A stretch of 57,703 nt of DNA from Pseudomonadota bacterium (GCA_023419535.1 JAEZXX010000092.1:1-57703), one strand, 5' to 3'; shown: positions 8,542-17,074, counted from the first letter of the stretch. A program made the numbers and translations. Notes: generated from the letters alone by a model not told the origin.

Positions 8542-9680
8542 CGTCCTTGCAGAAGGGCGCGCAGGGCTTGTCCCACGGGCACGGGCGGTTTTCCGACGAG
8601 GATGCGTCCTTTGTCCAGCACCGAGAGCCGCGACGCATAGAAGCGCGCGACGAGATCGTCGGGCAGGCGGTGGAAATGCTCGAGAACGCGGTAACGCTCG
8701 CCCGCGTCCCCGGCCTTGAACAGCATGCGGTTGAGGCCGCGGAAGAAGGCGCGCTCGGTCCAGATCCGCCGCGAGTATTCGGCGAGCGCGGCGGCGAGGG
8801 TCGGAGCGGACACGTCCGGCAGGCCCGCCACGAGATCGGCGGTGCGCACCGCATCGGCGAGCGAGTAGCCGGTCGTCGGGTGGAAGAGGGCGGCGGCGAG
8901 CCCAATCGTCGGCACGCCGTCGAAACCCGCCAGATGCGCGTCGATGTCGCCGCCGAGCGCGATCGGCAGGATCCCGTCCTCCTCGCGCACGATCTCGAAC
9001 CCGCCCCAGCCCGCGGCTTGCACGTAGTCGTCGATCCGCTCGCGCAGGAGGCCGCGCGGCAGGCCCTCGCCGTCGGCGTAGTAGGTGTCCTCGATCAGCA
9101 TGCGGGTCGGCGAAAACGGCAGGCAGTAGACGAAGCGGTAGCCGTCGTCCTGCTCCACCGTCGCATCCATGACGATGGGCTCGGCAAGCCCATGCGGCGA
9201 GGAGAACTCGACCTCCTGGCCGAGGAACTTCTGGAAGCCGAGCGAGAGATGGGGCGTGGCCCGTGGGCCCCGCGCGTCGATCACCGCGCCCGCCTCGATC
9301 GTCGACCGGTCGTCGAGGACGACGCGGCGGGGCCCGACGGAGACCGCGGGCAGGCTGGTGCGCAGCGAGGCACCGAGGCGGTCGCTCAGCACCTGCCGGA
9401 AGCGGTCCGAGGAGACGCTGCGGTAGCCGGTCGCGATCCGGCGCCGGCGGTCCGGGAAGCGCACCTCGTAGCCCGGCCAGCGGTGCTCCACGAAGGGTGC
9501 GATCCAGGCCGCCTGTGTGGGTGTCAGGTCGCCGTCGTGAAAGCTCCAGGTGTGGTTGCCGCCCGGCGCGGCGCCTTCCAACACGAGCACGGAGAGGCCC
9601 GGCCGGGTCTCGGCGAGCCGATAGGCGAGGAGCCCGCCCGACAGGCCCGCGCCGACGATCACGAGATCGGGCCGCGTCAT
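8538..9680 (-). CDS. crtY: Lycopene beta-cyclase (CrtY type)
   Basis: Cyclises both ends of lycopene to give beta-carotene, using reduced FAD without net redox change. The flavin-binding GAGLSG is at residues 10-15. Later family segments include NHTWSFHD near residue 45, the IDARG motif, PFSPTRMLIEDTYY and HPTTGYS. The 380 residues match bacterial CrtY. The start is the ATG at 9680, overlapping the crtX stop (ATGA), because upstream in-frame sequence belongs to crtX read in another frame. Confidence 0.94.
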   Translation of the reverse strand: MTRPDLVIVGAGLSGGLLAYRLAETRPGLSVLVLEGAAPGGNHTWSFHDGDLTPTQAAWIAPFVEHRWPGYEVRFPDRRRRIATGYRSVSSDRFRQVLSDRLGASLRTSLPAVSVGPRRVVLDDRSTIEAGAVIDARGPRATPHLSLGFQKFLGQEVEFSSPHGLAEPIVMDATVEQDDGYRFVYCLPFSPTRMLIEDTYYADGEGLPRGLLRERIDDYVQAAGWGGFEIVREEDGILPIALGGDIDAHLAGFDGVPTIGLAAALFHPTTGYSLADAVRTADLVAGLPDVSAPTLAAALAEYSRRIWTERAFFRGLNRMLFKAGDAGERYRVLEHFHRLPDDLVARFYASRLSVLDKGRILVGKPPVPVGQALRALLQGR

Positions 9681-10960
9681 TCGGCGGCCTCGGCCAGCGG
9701 AGGTCCGAAGGCGGGCACGGTCGCCGCGATCACGGCCTCGACGATGTCGGCGGCCCGGTCCGCCCCGCCCGCCGCCGCGATCTCGTCCCCGAGAGCGCGG
9801 GCATTTTGCTCGAAGCACTCTTCGGTCAGGAGCCGCCGCAGCGCGGTGCGCACCCCGCGCCGCGTCAGGAGGACGCGCGGGAGCTTGAGCCCGGCGCCGC
9901 CGTGCTCGATTCGGGCGGCGACGCCCGGCTGATCGAAAGCGATCGGGATCGCCAGGAGGGGAACGCCGAAGGCCAGGGCGTCGAGCGCCGTGTTCAGCCC
10001 GCCATGGGTGATGCAGGCCCGGGCCCTCGCCAGCACCGCGCGCTGCGGCAGATCCTCGGCCACGATATGGGCGTCGATGCCGGCGGCCTCGCGCGGCGTG
10101 AGCCCCCCGCAATGGGCGATCACGAGCTGGATATCGAGCTGGCGCGCCGCATCCGCGATCGTGCGGAACAGGGACAGGCGGTGACCCTGGAGGGTTCCGA
10201 AGGAGGCGTAGACCATCGGCCGCCCCGGATCGATCTCGAAGGGCAGCCTCTCGTCGGCCCGGTCGGCGTCGCGCAGCGGGCCAACGGCGCGGATGCGGCT
10301 CGATCCCCGGCGGGGGAAGTCGAAGCCCTCGACCGTCTGCGCGATGGTCGCGTGGGGCGACAGGCAGTCCTCGATCGTGGAAAGACCGGCGAGCCCGAAG
10401 CGCATCGCCCATTCCTCGATGGCGCGGCGCTGGCGCGACAGGAACAGACGGGTGACGCGGGCCGCGCCACGGTTGCGCTTCAGCCCGTCCGGCGAGGGAT
10501 CGTAGGCCCAGTCCACGAAGGGCGGCGGCAGCGCGGGATCCGCCTCGATCGGCAGCGCGCAGGCGATGGAAATCTGCGGGAGGCCGAGATGACGCGCGAG
10601 GAGCCCGGCGGCAGGCTCCATCTCGTCGCCGAGAATCGCCTCGGCTCCGATGCGGCGCAGGAGGTCTGGACCGCCCGCGCAGAGGCGGTCGGTCGCAAGA
10701 GCCGAGGCGCGCACGGTCCGCAGGATGCCGAGGGGCCCGGTCGGCCGGCGCGCCACCGCGTCGGTTCGGCCGCGGTTGGGAAGACGTCGATCGGAGGGAA
10801 GAAGCGCGACCTCCAGACGGTCCGCTCGCCGGAGACCCCTCGCCTCCTCCGGCAGGATCAGTGTCGCGCGATGCCCACGCGCGACCAGGCGTTCACCCAC
10901 CGCTTCGAAGGCCCGCACATGGCTCGGAAAGGGCGGACAGACCAGCGCGAAATGGGTCAT
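9677..10960 (-). CDS. crtX: Zeaxanthin glucosyltransferase
   Basis: GT1-family glycosyltransferase expected to transfer glucose from UDP-glucose to the hydroxyls of zeaxanthin. The N-terminal half has the acceptor-domain sequence PPFPSHVRAFEAVGERL. The C-terminal nucleotide-sugar motif has HGGLNTALDALAFGVP near residue 317 and a conserved DQPGVAARIE. The 427 residues fit CrtX. It is first in crtXYIB, with an 80-bp gap to a divergent DUF2585 gene. The acceptor is inferred from the cluster, since related enzymes use other aglycones. Confidence 0.9.
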   Translation of the reverse strand: MTHFALVCPPFPSHVRAFEAVGERLVARGHRATLILPEEARGLRRADRLEVALLPSDRRLPNRGRTDAVARRPTGPLGILRTVRASALATDRLCAGGPDLLRRIGAEAILGDEMEPAAGLLARHLGLPQISIACALPIEADPALPPPFVDWAYDPSPDGLKRNRGAARVTRLFLSRQRRAIEEWAMRFGLAGLSTIEDCLSPHATIAQTVEGFDFPRRGSSRIRAVGPLRDADRADERLPFEIDPGRPMVYASFGTLQGHRLSLFRTIADAARQLDIQLVIAHCGGLTPREAAGIDAHIVAEDLPQRAVLARARACITHGGLNTALDALAFGVPLLAIPIAFDQPGVAARIEHGGAGLKLPRVLLTRRGVRTALRRLLTEECFEQNARALGDEIAAAGGADRAADIVEAVIAATVPAFGPPLAEAAE

Positions 10961-11040
10961 GCGGCAAAATGGCTTTCCGTGCCGTCGCTTGAAGGCGGCT
11001 CCAAGTCTCGCACTTATCGCACGAGGCGGCGAACGCCAGC
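10961..11040. promoter_or_regulatory. Gap between crtX and the DUF2585 gene
   Basis: The crtXYIB promoter should lie here or inside the DUF2585 5' end. On the minus strand the motif GTGCGA occurs twice, nine bases apart, around a GATAAG that could be a -10. No convincing -35 is visible. Confidence 0.25.
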
Positions 11041-11712
11041 GTGAAAACGCCCTTTGTGCATGGCAGGAACCGGAACGCCCGTGATCGAGAGACGCGCCAG
11101 GGAGTGGGACGGCGAGACGAGGACTGGACGTTGAGCCGGATCGTCAATTCGCTGCGCGGGCACGAAAGCCCGCCCTTCGCCGCGACCGCCGGCTCGCAGG
11201 CCCTCCTCGTCCTGGCCCTCGTCCTGTTCCAGATCGCGTGGTTGGCGGCCGTCGGGCGGCCGCTCGTCTGTCCGTGCGGCACGGTGACGCTCTGGGTCGG
11301 CGACGTGAACTCGTCCCAGACCTCCCAGCAACTGGCCGATTGGTACTCGCTCCTCCACGTCGTCTTCGGCTTCGGCCTCTGGCTCTTCCTCGACTGGATG
11401 AAGCCGCAATGGTCGACCGGCCAGAAGTTCGTCGTCGCGATCGCCTCCTCCGTCACCTGGGAGGCGATCGAGAACCTGCCCCCGGTCATCGCGCTGTTCG
11501 GCAATTCGCCGAACGCTCCGCCCTACGAGGGCGATTCGATCCTGAACGCGGTGGCCGACACGGTCTTCGTCGGGCTCGGGTTCCTGGCGGCACGGGTCAG
11601 TCCCGTGCCGCTCGTTCTCGCTGCGGCGCTCGCCTTCGAGCTGATCGTCCTGAACGAGGCGGGCGACGGCTATCTTCTGGGCTCGCTGCGCCTTCTGGGA
11701 GCGGGCGTCTGA
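11041..11712 (+). CDS. DUF2585 (UPF0314) membrane protein, copy A
   Basis: Integral membrane protein of unknown function with about five hydrophobic segments. Family sequence includes CPCGTVTLW, SQQLADWYSLLHVVFGF, WEAIEN and GDSILNAVADTVF. Conserved Cys, His, Asp and Glu in or near the membrane hint at a metal site or enzymatic role, but no activity is known to me. The first codon is uncertain: GTG at 11041 is the longest, while GTG at 11104 or TTG at 11131 would give lengths nearer the family norm. Compared with copy B at 41386, the second histidine of the HVIHGF region is Phe here. It is divergent from crtX. Confidence 0.8.
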   Translation: MKTPFVHGRNRNARDRETRQGVGRRDEDWTLSRIVNSLRGHESPPFAATAGSQALLVLALVLFQIAWLAAVGRPLVCPCGTVTLWVGDVNSSQTSQQLADWYSLLHVVFGFGLWLFLDWMKPQWSTGQKFVVAIASSVTWEAIENLPPVIALFGNSPNAPPYEGDSILNAVADTVFVGLGFLAARVSPVPLVLAAALAFELIVLNEAGDGYLLGSLRLLGAGV

Positions 11713-11721
11713 GAGGCCCGC

Positions 11722-12306
11722 TCAGGCGGCCTTGGCGAGCGTGCGTTCTGCGGCGTTCGACGCCTCGTCGATGGCCTGGGCGATCGCCGCCTTGCGCGGC
11801 TCCTCGCCCATCGCCGTGCCTTCGGCGATGACGAATTCGACGTCCGTGATGCCGAAGAAGGCGAAGACGCTTCCGAGCCAGGTCTCCGCGTGTTCGAAGG
11901 GCCGGCTCGGCGAGCCCTCGCCGTAATGTCCGCCGCGCGACAAAGCGACGATCACCCGCTTGCCGCCCATCAGCCCCTCGGCGCCGTTCGGCCCGTAGCG
12001 GAACGTGTGTCCGGCGACCGCCAGCCGGTCGATCCAGCTCTTGAGCTGGGAGGAGACGGAGAAATTGTAGAAGGCGGCACCGACGACGACGATGTCGGCC
12101 TGCTTGAACTGCTCGAGCGCGGCCTGAGACTCGGGCGTGCCGAAGCTGGCCAGCGTCAAATGATCGAGAGGGTCGGCGGCAAGATCGCGGTACTCGACCT
12201 CCAGGGTCGGATCCTGCGAGCGCAGGTTCTCGACCACGGCCGCGGAGATCGCGCGGCTCGCGGAGCCCTCGCCCTGGATGCTGGAATCGACGTGGAGGAG
12301 CTTCAT
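11722..12306 (-). CDS. azoR: FMN-dependent NADH:quinone/azo reductase
   Basis: Flavodoxin-fold homodimeric reductase that transfers electrons from NADH to quinones or azo compounds. The N-terminal phosphate-binding loop HVDSSIQGEGSASR (about residues 5-18) and the AFYNFSVSSQLKSWID segment are hallmarks of AzoR/AcpD. Other signs are GGHYGEGSPS and FFGITDVEFV. The 194 residues are typical. It is transcribed divergently from an HxlR regulator, a common layout in which the regulator represses the reductase and responds to quinones or electrophiles. Confidence 0.92.
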   Translation of the reverse strand: MKLLHVDSSIQGEGSASRAISAAVVENLRSQDPTLEVEYRDLAADPLDHLTLASFGTPESQAALEQFKQADIVVVGAAFYNFSVSSQLKSWIDRLAVAGHTFRYGPNGAEGLMGGKRVIVALSRGGHYGEGSPSRPFEHAETWLGSVFAFFGITDVEFVIAEGTAMGEEPRKAAIAQAIDEASNAAERTLAKAA

Positions 12307-12398
12307 CTGATGGGTCCCGGTTGGTGAATCTCGGCACCGATCGAGCTATGACAAAGCCGGTACCGATCCAAGAGCGCAACGAACTGGGACCTGGTCAC
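12307..12398. promoter_or_regulatory. azoR / HxlR intergenic region with direct repeats
   Basis: GGCACCGATC (12333-12342) and GGTACCGATC (12359-12368) form a near-exact direct repeat 26 bases apart. If the regulator starts at 12399 both copies are non-coding, a plausible HxlR operator. If it starts at 12348 the second copy lies in the coding region. Confidence 0.35.
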
Positions 12399-12812
12399 AT
12401 GCGTATGCCCGCCCGCCTGCCCGGCCTCGACCCGCAATGCGCGCGGGTGAACAACGTCATGTCGATCGCCGGCGAGCGCTGGACGCTGACGGTGATCGCC
12501 GCTCTTGGCGAAGGCCCGAGACGTTTCAACGAGTTGCGCCGCGTCATCGGCGGCATCTCGCAGCAGATGCTGACGCGCACGCTGAAATCGCTGGAGCGCG
12601 ACGGCCTCGTCACCCGAACCGTCTTCGCCAGCGTTCCGCCGCAGGTGGAGTACGCGCTGACGCCTCTCGGGCTGTCACTAGGACAGGCTGTCTCGCATCT
12701 GGAACGCTGGGCAGGCTCCAATCTCGACGCGATCGACCGCAACCGCGCCGATTACGACGTGCGGACGGCAAAGGAGCCCGGCGTCAGGCCCGGCGCTGCG
12801 AACGCGGCGTAA
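12348..12812 (+). CDS. HxlR-family winged-helix transcriptional regulator
   Basis: MarR-like winged-helix DNA-binding protein. The HxlR core is clear: a cysteine in PQCARVNNVMSIAGERWTL, then RRFNELRRVIGGISQQMLTRTLKSLE (recognition helix) and the wing sequence GLVTRTVFASVPPQVEYALTPLG. The cysteine before the helix may be a redox or electrophile sensor, as in related regulators. Starts are possible at 12321 (GTG), 12348 (ATG) and 12399 (ATG); I list the middle one. It is divergent from azoR, its probable target. Its 3' end overlaps the convergent ATPase gene by 29 bp. Confidence 0.9.
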   Translation: MTKPVPIQERNELGPGHMRMPARLPGLDPQCARVNNVMSIAGERWTLTVIAALGEGPRRFNELRRVIGGISQQMLTRTLKSLERDGLVTRTVFASVPPQVEYALTPLGLSLGQAVSHLERWAGSNLDAIDRNRADYDVRTAKEPGVRPGAANAA

Positions 12813-14292
12813 CGCCCGGAATGTAGGTCTTGCCGCCTGACGGGGCGGTGCGCCAGCCCGAGCCCGCGATCGTCACGACGCGGTTTCCCCGGAAGTCGGT
12901 CTCGGCCGCGATGAAGCCGCGCTCGGCCATGTAGGTCAGGAGGAAACGGCCGCGCGAGGGCGAGTGGCTGCCGTAGGCCTTGGCGAGCGCCGCGTCTTCC
13001 GGGCAGGGCTGCCCGTCACGAGCCGCGCGCGCCACCAGGAGATAGACGCCCTGCATGTCCTCCGGCAATTCGCCGGAACGCTCCACGACCAGCGCCCAGT
13101 CGGCGTCCTCCTCGCCCTGCCCGATGCCGGCGCGCGCCAGCGCGAGCCTGCGGCGGAAGGCGCCCATGTCCGTCTCGCCTGCGTCCACCCGCTTCAGCCG
13201 GCAATGGACGAGGAAGTCCTGATAGAGCAGCGGCACGGGGCGGAAGGCTGCGTCCGGGTCGGCGGTGAGCTCGACGAAGATTTCCTCGATCGCCGCGTCG
13301 CGGGCCGCGATCTCCTCCTCGCTCAAGGGCTCCGCCGCGCGCACTGGTACGACGGTGCGAGGCTGGGCGAGGTTCTCCAGCCGCTCGCGGGTCTCGATCC
13401 GTTCGCGCCGGGGCGGTTCGGGCAGGAGGTCCGGCTCGTCGGCGCCGGCCGTGAAGATGAGGTCGGCCATCTCCTCCGGCGCCCGTTCGGGCATCGCCAT
13501 CAGCACCGGGCGGCCCGAACGGCCCGCCGTCTCGACCGAGCCGATGCGGATCGGAATCGGCCGCCGCGAGAGAGCGGGCCCGAGGGCGACGAACTGTCCC
13601 GGCTCGAGGTCTCGGAAGCGCTCGGCCTGACGGCGCTCCAGCCCGAGGAGGTCGGCGGCGCGGGCCATGTCGATGTCGAGGAAGGTGCGGCCCATCAGGA
13701 AGTTCGACGCCTCCGCCGCCACGTTTTTGGCGAGCTTGGCGAGTCGCTGCGTGGCGATGATGCCGGCGAGCCCCCGCTTGCGGCCGCGGCACATGAGGTT
13801 CGTCATCGCGCCGAGGCACACGCGCCGGGCTTCGTCGCCGACCTCGCCGGCGATGGCGGGCGCGAAGAGCTGCGCCTCGTCGACGGCGACGAGCATGGGG
13901 AACCAGACGGTGCGGTCGGCGTCGAAGAGGCCGTTCAGGAACGCCGCGGCGCAGTGCATCTGCACCTCCGCGTCGAGCCCTTCCAGGTTCAGGACGACGG
14001 ACGCGCGGTGCTGGCGGATGCGGCCGGCGATCCGCGTCAGCTCGGCCGGCGTGCGGTCGGCGTCCACGACGACATGGCCGAAATGCTCGGAGAAGGAGAC
14101 GAAGTCGCCCTCCGGATCGACGATCGCCTGCTGCACGAAGGGAGCGCTCTGCTCCAGGAGACGGCGCAGGAGGTGCGACTTGCCCGAGCCCGAATTGCCC
14201 TGGACGAGGAGGCGGGTGGAGAGGAGTTCCTCCAGATCCATCTCGGCCGGTTCGCCGGTCGATGTCGTGCCGAGGTCGACGGCGGTCTTCAT
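12784..14292 (-). CDS. HerA/DUF87-like ATP-binding protein
   Basis: P-loop ATPase of the FtsK/HerA group. Walker A GNSGSGKS is at residues 32-39. VAVDEAQLF with D138 and E139 is Walker B, and GIIATQRLAKL is a sensor-like segment. Upstream sequence DPEGDFVSF matches HerA-type helicase/translocase cores. The second half has no domain I recognise but ends in a winged-helix-like region (TYMAERGFIAAETDFRGNRVV). The ATG at 14292 gives 502 residues; longer in-frame starts add a poorly conserved tail. No nuclease (NurA-like) partner is adjacent, so its role is unknown. Confidence 0.8.
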   Translation of the reverse strand: MKTAVDLGTTSTGEPAEMDLEELLSTRLLVQGNSGSGKSHLLRRLLEQSAPFVQQAIVDPEGDFVSFSEHFGHVVVDADRTPAELTRIAGRIRQHRASVVLNLEGLDAEVQMHCAAAFLNGLFDADRTVWFPMLVAVDEAQLFAPAIAGEVGDEARRVCLGAMTNLMCRGRKRGLAGIIATQRLAKLAKNVAAEASNFLMGRTFLDIDMARAADLLGLERRQAERFRDLEPGQFVALGPALSRRPIPIRIGSVETAGRSGRPVLMAMPERAPEEMADLIFTAGADEPDLLPEPPRRERIETRERLENLAQPRTVVPVRAAEPLSEEEIAARDAAIEEIFVELTADPDAAFRPVPLLYQDFLVHCRLKRVDAGETDMGAFRRRLALARAGIGQGEEDADWALVVERSGELPEDMQGVYLLVARAARDGQPCPEDAALAKAYGSHSPSRGRFLLTYMAERGFIAAETDFRGNRVVTIAGSGWRTAPSGGKTYIPGVTPRSQRRA

Positions 14293-14499
14293 CGGCGCAT
14301 CTCGTTCTGGTCGCATGGGCTGGACAAGCGCGCAGGATACGCGAGGCGCGGCGCGGACTGGAGGGGGCGCGGCGCCGCCGTCCACAGTTTAGGGCGCTCC
14401 GTCCACGGCTCCCTCCGCGCGGAACGCGTCCTGCGCTCAGGGCCTCTTGTTAACTTTTGCCGTCGAGGATGGGCCATCTGGGCTTGGGGGAGCCTGCCC
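14293..14499. promoter_or_regulatory. Divergent gap between the HerA-like ATPase and the GGDEF gene
   Basis: CCGTCCACAG (about 14378) and CCGTCCACGG (about 14400) form a direct repeat, and a GTTAAC palindrome follows near 14451. No clear sigma-70 pair is visible. The GGDEF gene has a good GGGGGAG ribosome-binding site. Confidence 0.25.
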
Positions 14500-15756
14500 A
14501 TGTCGATCGCGAAGATTCTTCGGACATTCTGGCACCGGCCAGACATACCGGCCGCGAGCCGGGACGAATACCGCGCGTTCCTGGAGAACCACCAGCGCCG
14601 CACCATGGTGCCGCTGATCGTCCTCGGCACCTCGATCATGGTCGCCCTGGTCCTGTTCGACTGGATGATCGTTCCCGACGTCATCGCCGCGAGCGTCATG
14701 GCGCGCATCCTCGTCGCCGTCCCGGTCGCCGTGGCCACAGGCGCCTTCTTCCTGTCGGGCCGACGGAGCCTGAACGCCTACTACGCCGCCGCGGTCGCCC
14801 TTCCGGTCCTCTACGGCTTTCTCGCCTGCCTGGTCCTCGCCGGGTCCGTCTCCCCGCTCGCCCCCTTCTACTTCTCGGCCAACAACATCACCGTGATGTT
14901 CGCGATCCTGATCCTCGGCCTGCCGCCGCTTCTGGCGGCGGTCTCCGGGCTTGCGGTGATCGCCGTCCAGACCGTCCTCCTGATCTCCGCCCCCTACGCG
15001 ACGGGGGAGCTCATCCTCCTCGTCACCGCCATCTCCCTGCTCCTCGCCGCGTCCGCCTTCTTCGGAAACTGGCGGATGGATCTTGATCGGCGCCGCCATT
15101 TCCTCGCCCGGCAGCGCGACCTCGACCAGATGCGCGATCTGGCGGCACAGAACGCTCTCCTGGCGCGCCTGTCGGCCCTCGACCCCCTGACGGGACTTTC
15201 GAACCGTCGCGGTCTCGACGCGGTCCTGAGATCGGCCGTGCGCGATCTTCTGGAACATCCCGAACAGGGCGCGGGGCTCGCGCTCGCCATGATCGACGTC
15301 GATCATTTCAAGCTCTTCAATGACACGCTCGGCCACACCGCCGGCGACGAAGCCCTGCATCAGATCGGCCGCGCCCTCTCCCGGGCCGGACCGGAATGCG
15401 AGCTTGCCGCACGGTTCGGCGGCGAGGAGTTCATGATCGTCATGCCGGATGCGTCGGCGCTCGGCCTCGAGATGACCGCCGCCCGCCTGCGAGCCAGCGT
15501 GGAGCGCCTGGCGATCGCCCATCCCACCAGTCCGACCTCACGCCTCCTGACGGTGTCGATCGGCATCGTCCATGTCGAAGAGGACGTCCTGCGTCGACGC
15601 GAAGCGGGAGCCCCGGCGGAGCGGGCTCTGATCGCCGCCGCCGACGCCGCACTCTATCTCGCCAAGGCGAAAGGCCGGAACACCTACGCCATCGAGCGGA
15701 TCGAGCATCTGGAAGCCGTGCCGGGTTCGCCGCTGAAGCTCGCCGACGCATCCTGA
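14500..15756 (+). CDS. Membrane-anchored diguanylate cyclase (GGDEF), no I-site
   Basis: Predicted to make cyclic di-GMP from two GTP. About six transmembrane helices fill residues 35-195, followed by a linker helix and a GGDEF domain that begins at DPLTGLSNRR. The active-site motif is GGEEF at residues 307-311, a catalytically competent variant. The position where an RxxD product-inhibition site is expected reads PECE, so feedback inhibition at the usual site is probably absent. A GGGGGAG ribosome-binding site precedes the ATG. It converges on a second GGDEF gene. Confidence 0.92.
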   Translation: MSIAKILRTFWHRPDIPAASRDEYRAFLENHQRRTMVPLIVLGTSIMVALVLFDWMIVPDVIAASVMARILVAVPVAVATGAFFLSGRRSLNAYYAAAVALPVLYGFLACLVLAGSVSPLAPFYFSANNITVMFAILILGLPPLLAAVSGLAVIAVQTVLLISAPYATGELILLVTAISLLLAASAFFGNWRMDLDRRRHFLARQRDLDQMRDLAAQNALLARLSALDPLTGLSNRRGLDAVLRSAVRDLLEHPEQGAGLALAMIDVDHFKLFNDTLGHTAGDEALHQIGRALSRAGPECELAARFGGEEFMIVMPDASALGLEMTAARLRASVERLAIAHPTSPTSRLLTVSIGIVHVEEDVLRRREAGAPAERALIAAADAALYLAKAKGRNTYAIERIEHLEAVPGSPLKLADAS

Positions 15757-15799
15757 GACGCCGGATCGCACAGGCGCGCTCCCTGCGGCATCGGCCCTG

Positions 15800-15862
15800 A
15801 ACCGAACGGCGGTTCCGGATCCCTCTCGCCCTTTGGGGCCCCGACCTTGCGAAGCGTCGGGG
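15800..15862. terminator. Hairpins between the two convergent GGDEF genes
   Basis: CCCCGAC (15839-15845) pairs with GTCGGGG (15856-15862), an exact 7-bp stem. GAACCG (15800-15805) pairs with CGGTTC (15811-15816). There are no U-tracts, but the convergent placement suits transcription ends. Confidence 0.45.
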
Positions 15863-15877
15863 CGGGGGGTCGTCCGA

Positions 15878-17074
15878 TCAGGACCGGACCATCCCTCCAA
15901 GACGCAGCGATACCGCCGGGATCGGCCGTTCCCCCGCGACCTCGACCCGGTCCCGCCCCGCCCGCTTGGCGCGGTAGAGGGCGGCGTCCGCCCGCGCCAT
16001 CATGGAGTCCAGATCCCCGCCCTCGGTCGAGGGGACGATTCCGGCGCTGAAGGTCGAGGCGAAGGGAAGGTCGGCGATGTTGGCGGTCGTCTGCCGGAAG
16101 GAGGCTGCGGCGGCGGCCAACCGCTGGACCGCGCCGTGCGGCGTCTCGCCGTCGAGCAGCCAGGCGAATTCCTCCCCGCCGATGCGGCTGCACAGATCGG
16201 TCGGCCGAAGCGACGCACGCAGCACGGCGGCGAACTCGCACAGGACCGCGTCCCCGACCCCGTGGCCGCAGGTGTCGTTCACCGACTTGAAGTTGTCGAG
16301 ATCGATGATGCAAAGCACGAAGGGCCGCTCGCCTGCGAGCTTGCGCTCGGCGCGGCGCCGGAAGGTCCGGCGGTTCGGCAGTCCGGTCAGCGGATCGGCG
16401 TCCGCGGCGACCCGAAGGTCGAGCTCGGAACGCTCACGCCAGACCGCGAGGAAGAGATAGGCCGAGGCCGCGACGAAGAGGATCGCCTTGTAGATCGAGA
16501 AGGTCACCCAGAGATCGGCGAGCGCCGTCTCGTTCGGCACGAAGCCCGACGACAACATGGCGAGGCGCAGGACGTAGAAAAAAGCGTAGAGCCCGAAGAC
16601 GGTCGCCAGCGCCCGCTTCGCCCAGGTCACCCGATCTGCGGTCAGGAGCAGCGCGCAGGCCGACGCCGCGTAGCCGGAATAGACGAGGCAGATCGCGATC
16701 CGCCGCTCCACATAGGTCTCCGACAGCGGTTCCCCGTGCCATCGGAACAGGCCGAGCGTCAGCCAGAGTGCGACGGGCAGGAGCGCCCAGTAGCGCAGGC
16801 GCAGCGGGTGCCCGAGATGAAGCGCCAGACCTCCGCTCATCAAGGCCAGGGCGAGCGCCCCGAAGCCCGTCGGCAGGACGACGGCAAGACCCGGGTCGAA
16901 GGGGAAGAGGACGAGGCTGGAGATGGCGAGGCCGGCGGCGGCGAGATAGGCTCCGATCCAGAGGCGCAGGGCGCGCCCGCCCGATCGCTGGTGCTCGTGC
17001 CAGACCGCCCCCGCCGCCAGCAGGGCGATCGCCGCCAGGACGAGGAACAGCGTCGGGGTATGGATCAGCGTCAT
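15878..17074 (-). CDS. Membrane-anchored diguanylate cyclase (GGDEF) with I-site
   Basis: Second predicted cyclic di-GMP synthase. Seven or eight hydrophobic helices occupy roughly residues 5-205, then the GGDEF domain starts at DPLTGLPNRRTF. GGEEF lies at residues 299-303. RPTD sits just upstream at the spacing of the RxxD inhibitory site, so this copy should be product-inhibited, unlike its neighbour. The membrane part differs from that of the other gene, so they likely sense different cues. A GTG three codons upstream is an alternative start. Confidence 0.92.
   Translation of the reverse strand: MTLIHTPTLFLVLAAIALLAAGAVWHEHQRSGGRALRLWIGAYLAAAGLAISSLVLFPFDPGLAVVLPTGFGALALALMSGGLALHLGHPLRLRYWALLPVALWLTLGLFRWHGEPLSETYVERRIAICLVYSGYAASACALLLTADRVTWAKRALATVFGLYAFFYVLRLAMLSSGFVPNETALADLWVTFSIYKAILFVAASAYLFLAVWRERSELDLRVAADADPLTGLPNRRTFRRRAERKLAGERPFVLCIIDLDNFKSVNDTCGHGVGDAVLCEFAAVLRASLRPTDLCSRIGGEEFAWLLDGETPHGAVQRLAAAAASFRQTTANIADLPFASTFSAGIVPSTEGGDLDSMMARADAALYRAKRAGRDRVEVAGERPIPAVSLRLGGMVRS

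Noticed and set aside
4440..10960. Part of a photosynthesis gene cluster
   Set aside because: No bch, puf, puh or ppsR-like gene is in the window and no PpsR-type sites were seen; the crt genes are those of the zeaxanthin branch.
12784..14385. Anti-phage defence island around the HerA-like ATPase
   Set aside because: Neighbours are a regulator/azoreductase pair and GGDEF genes; no nuclease, methylase, Sir2, toxin or mobile gene is present.
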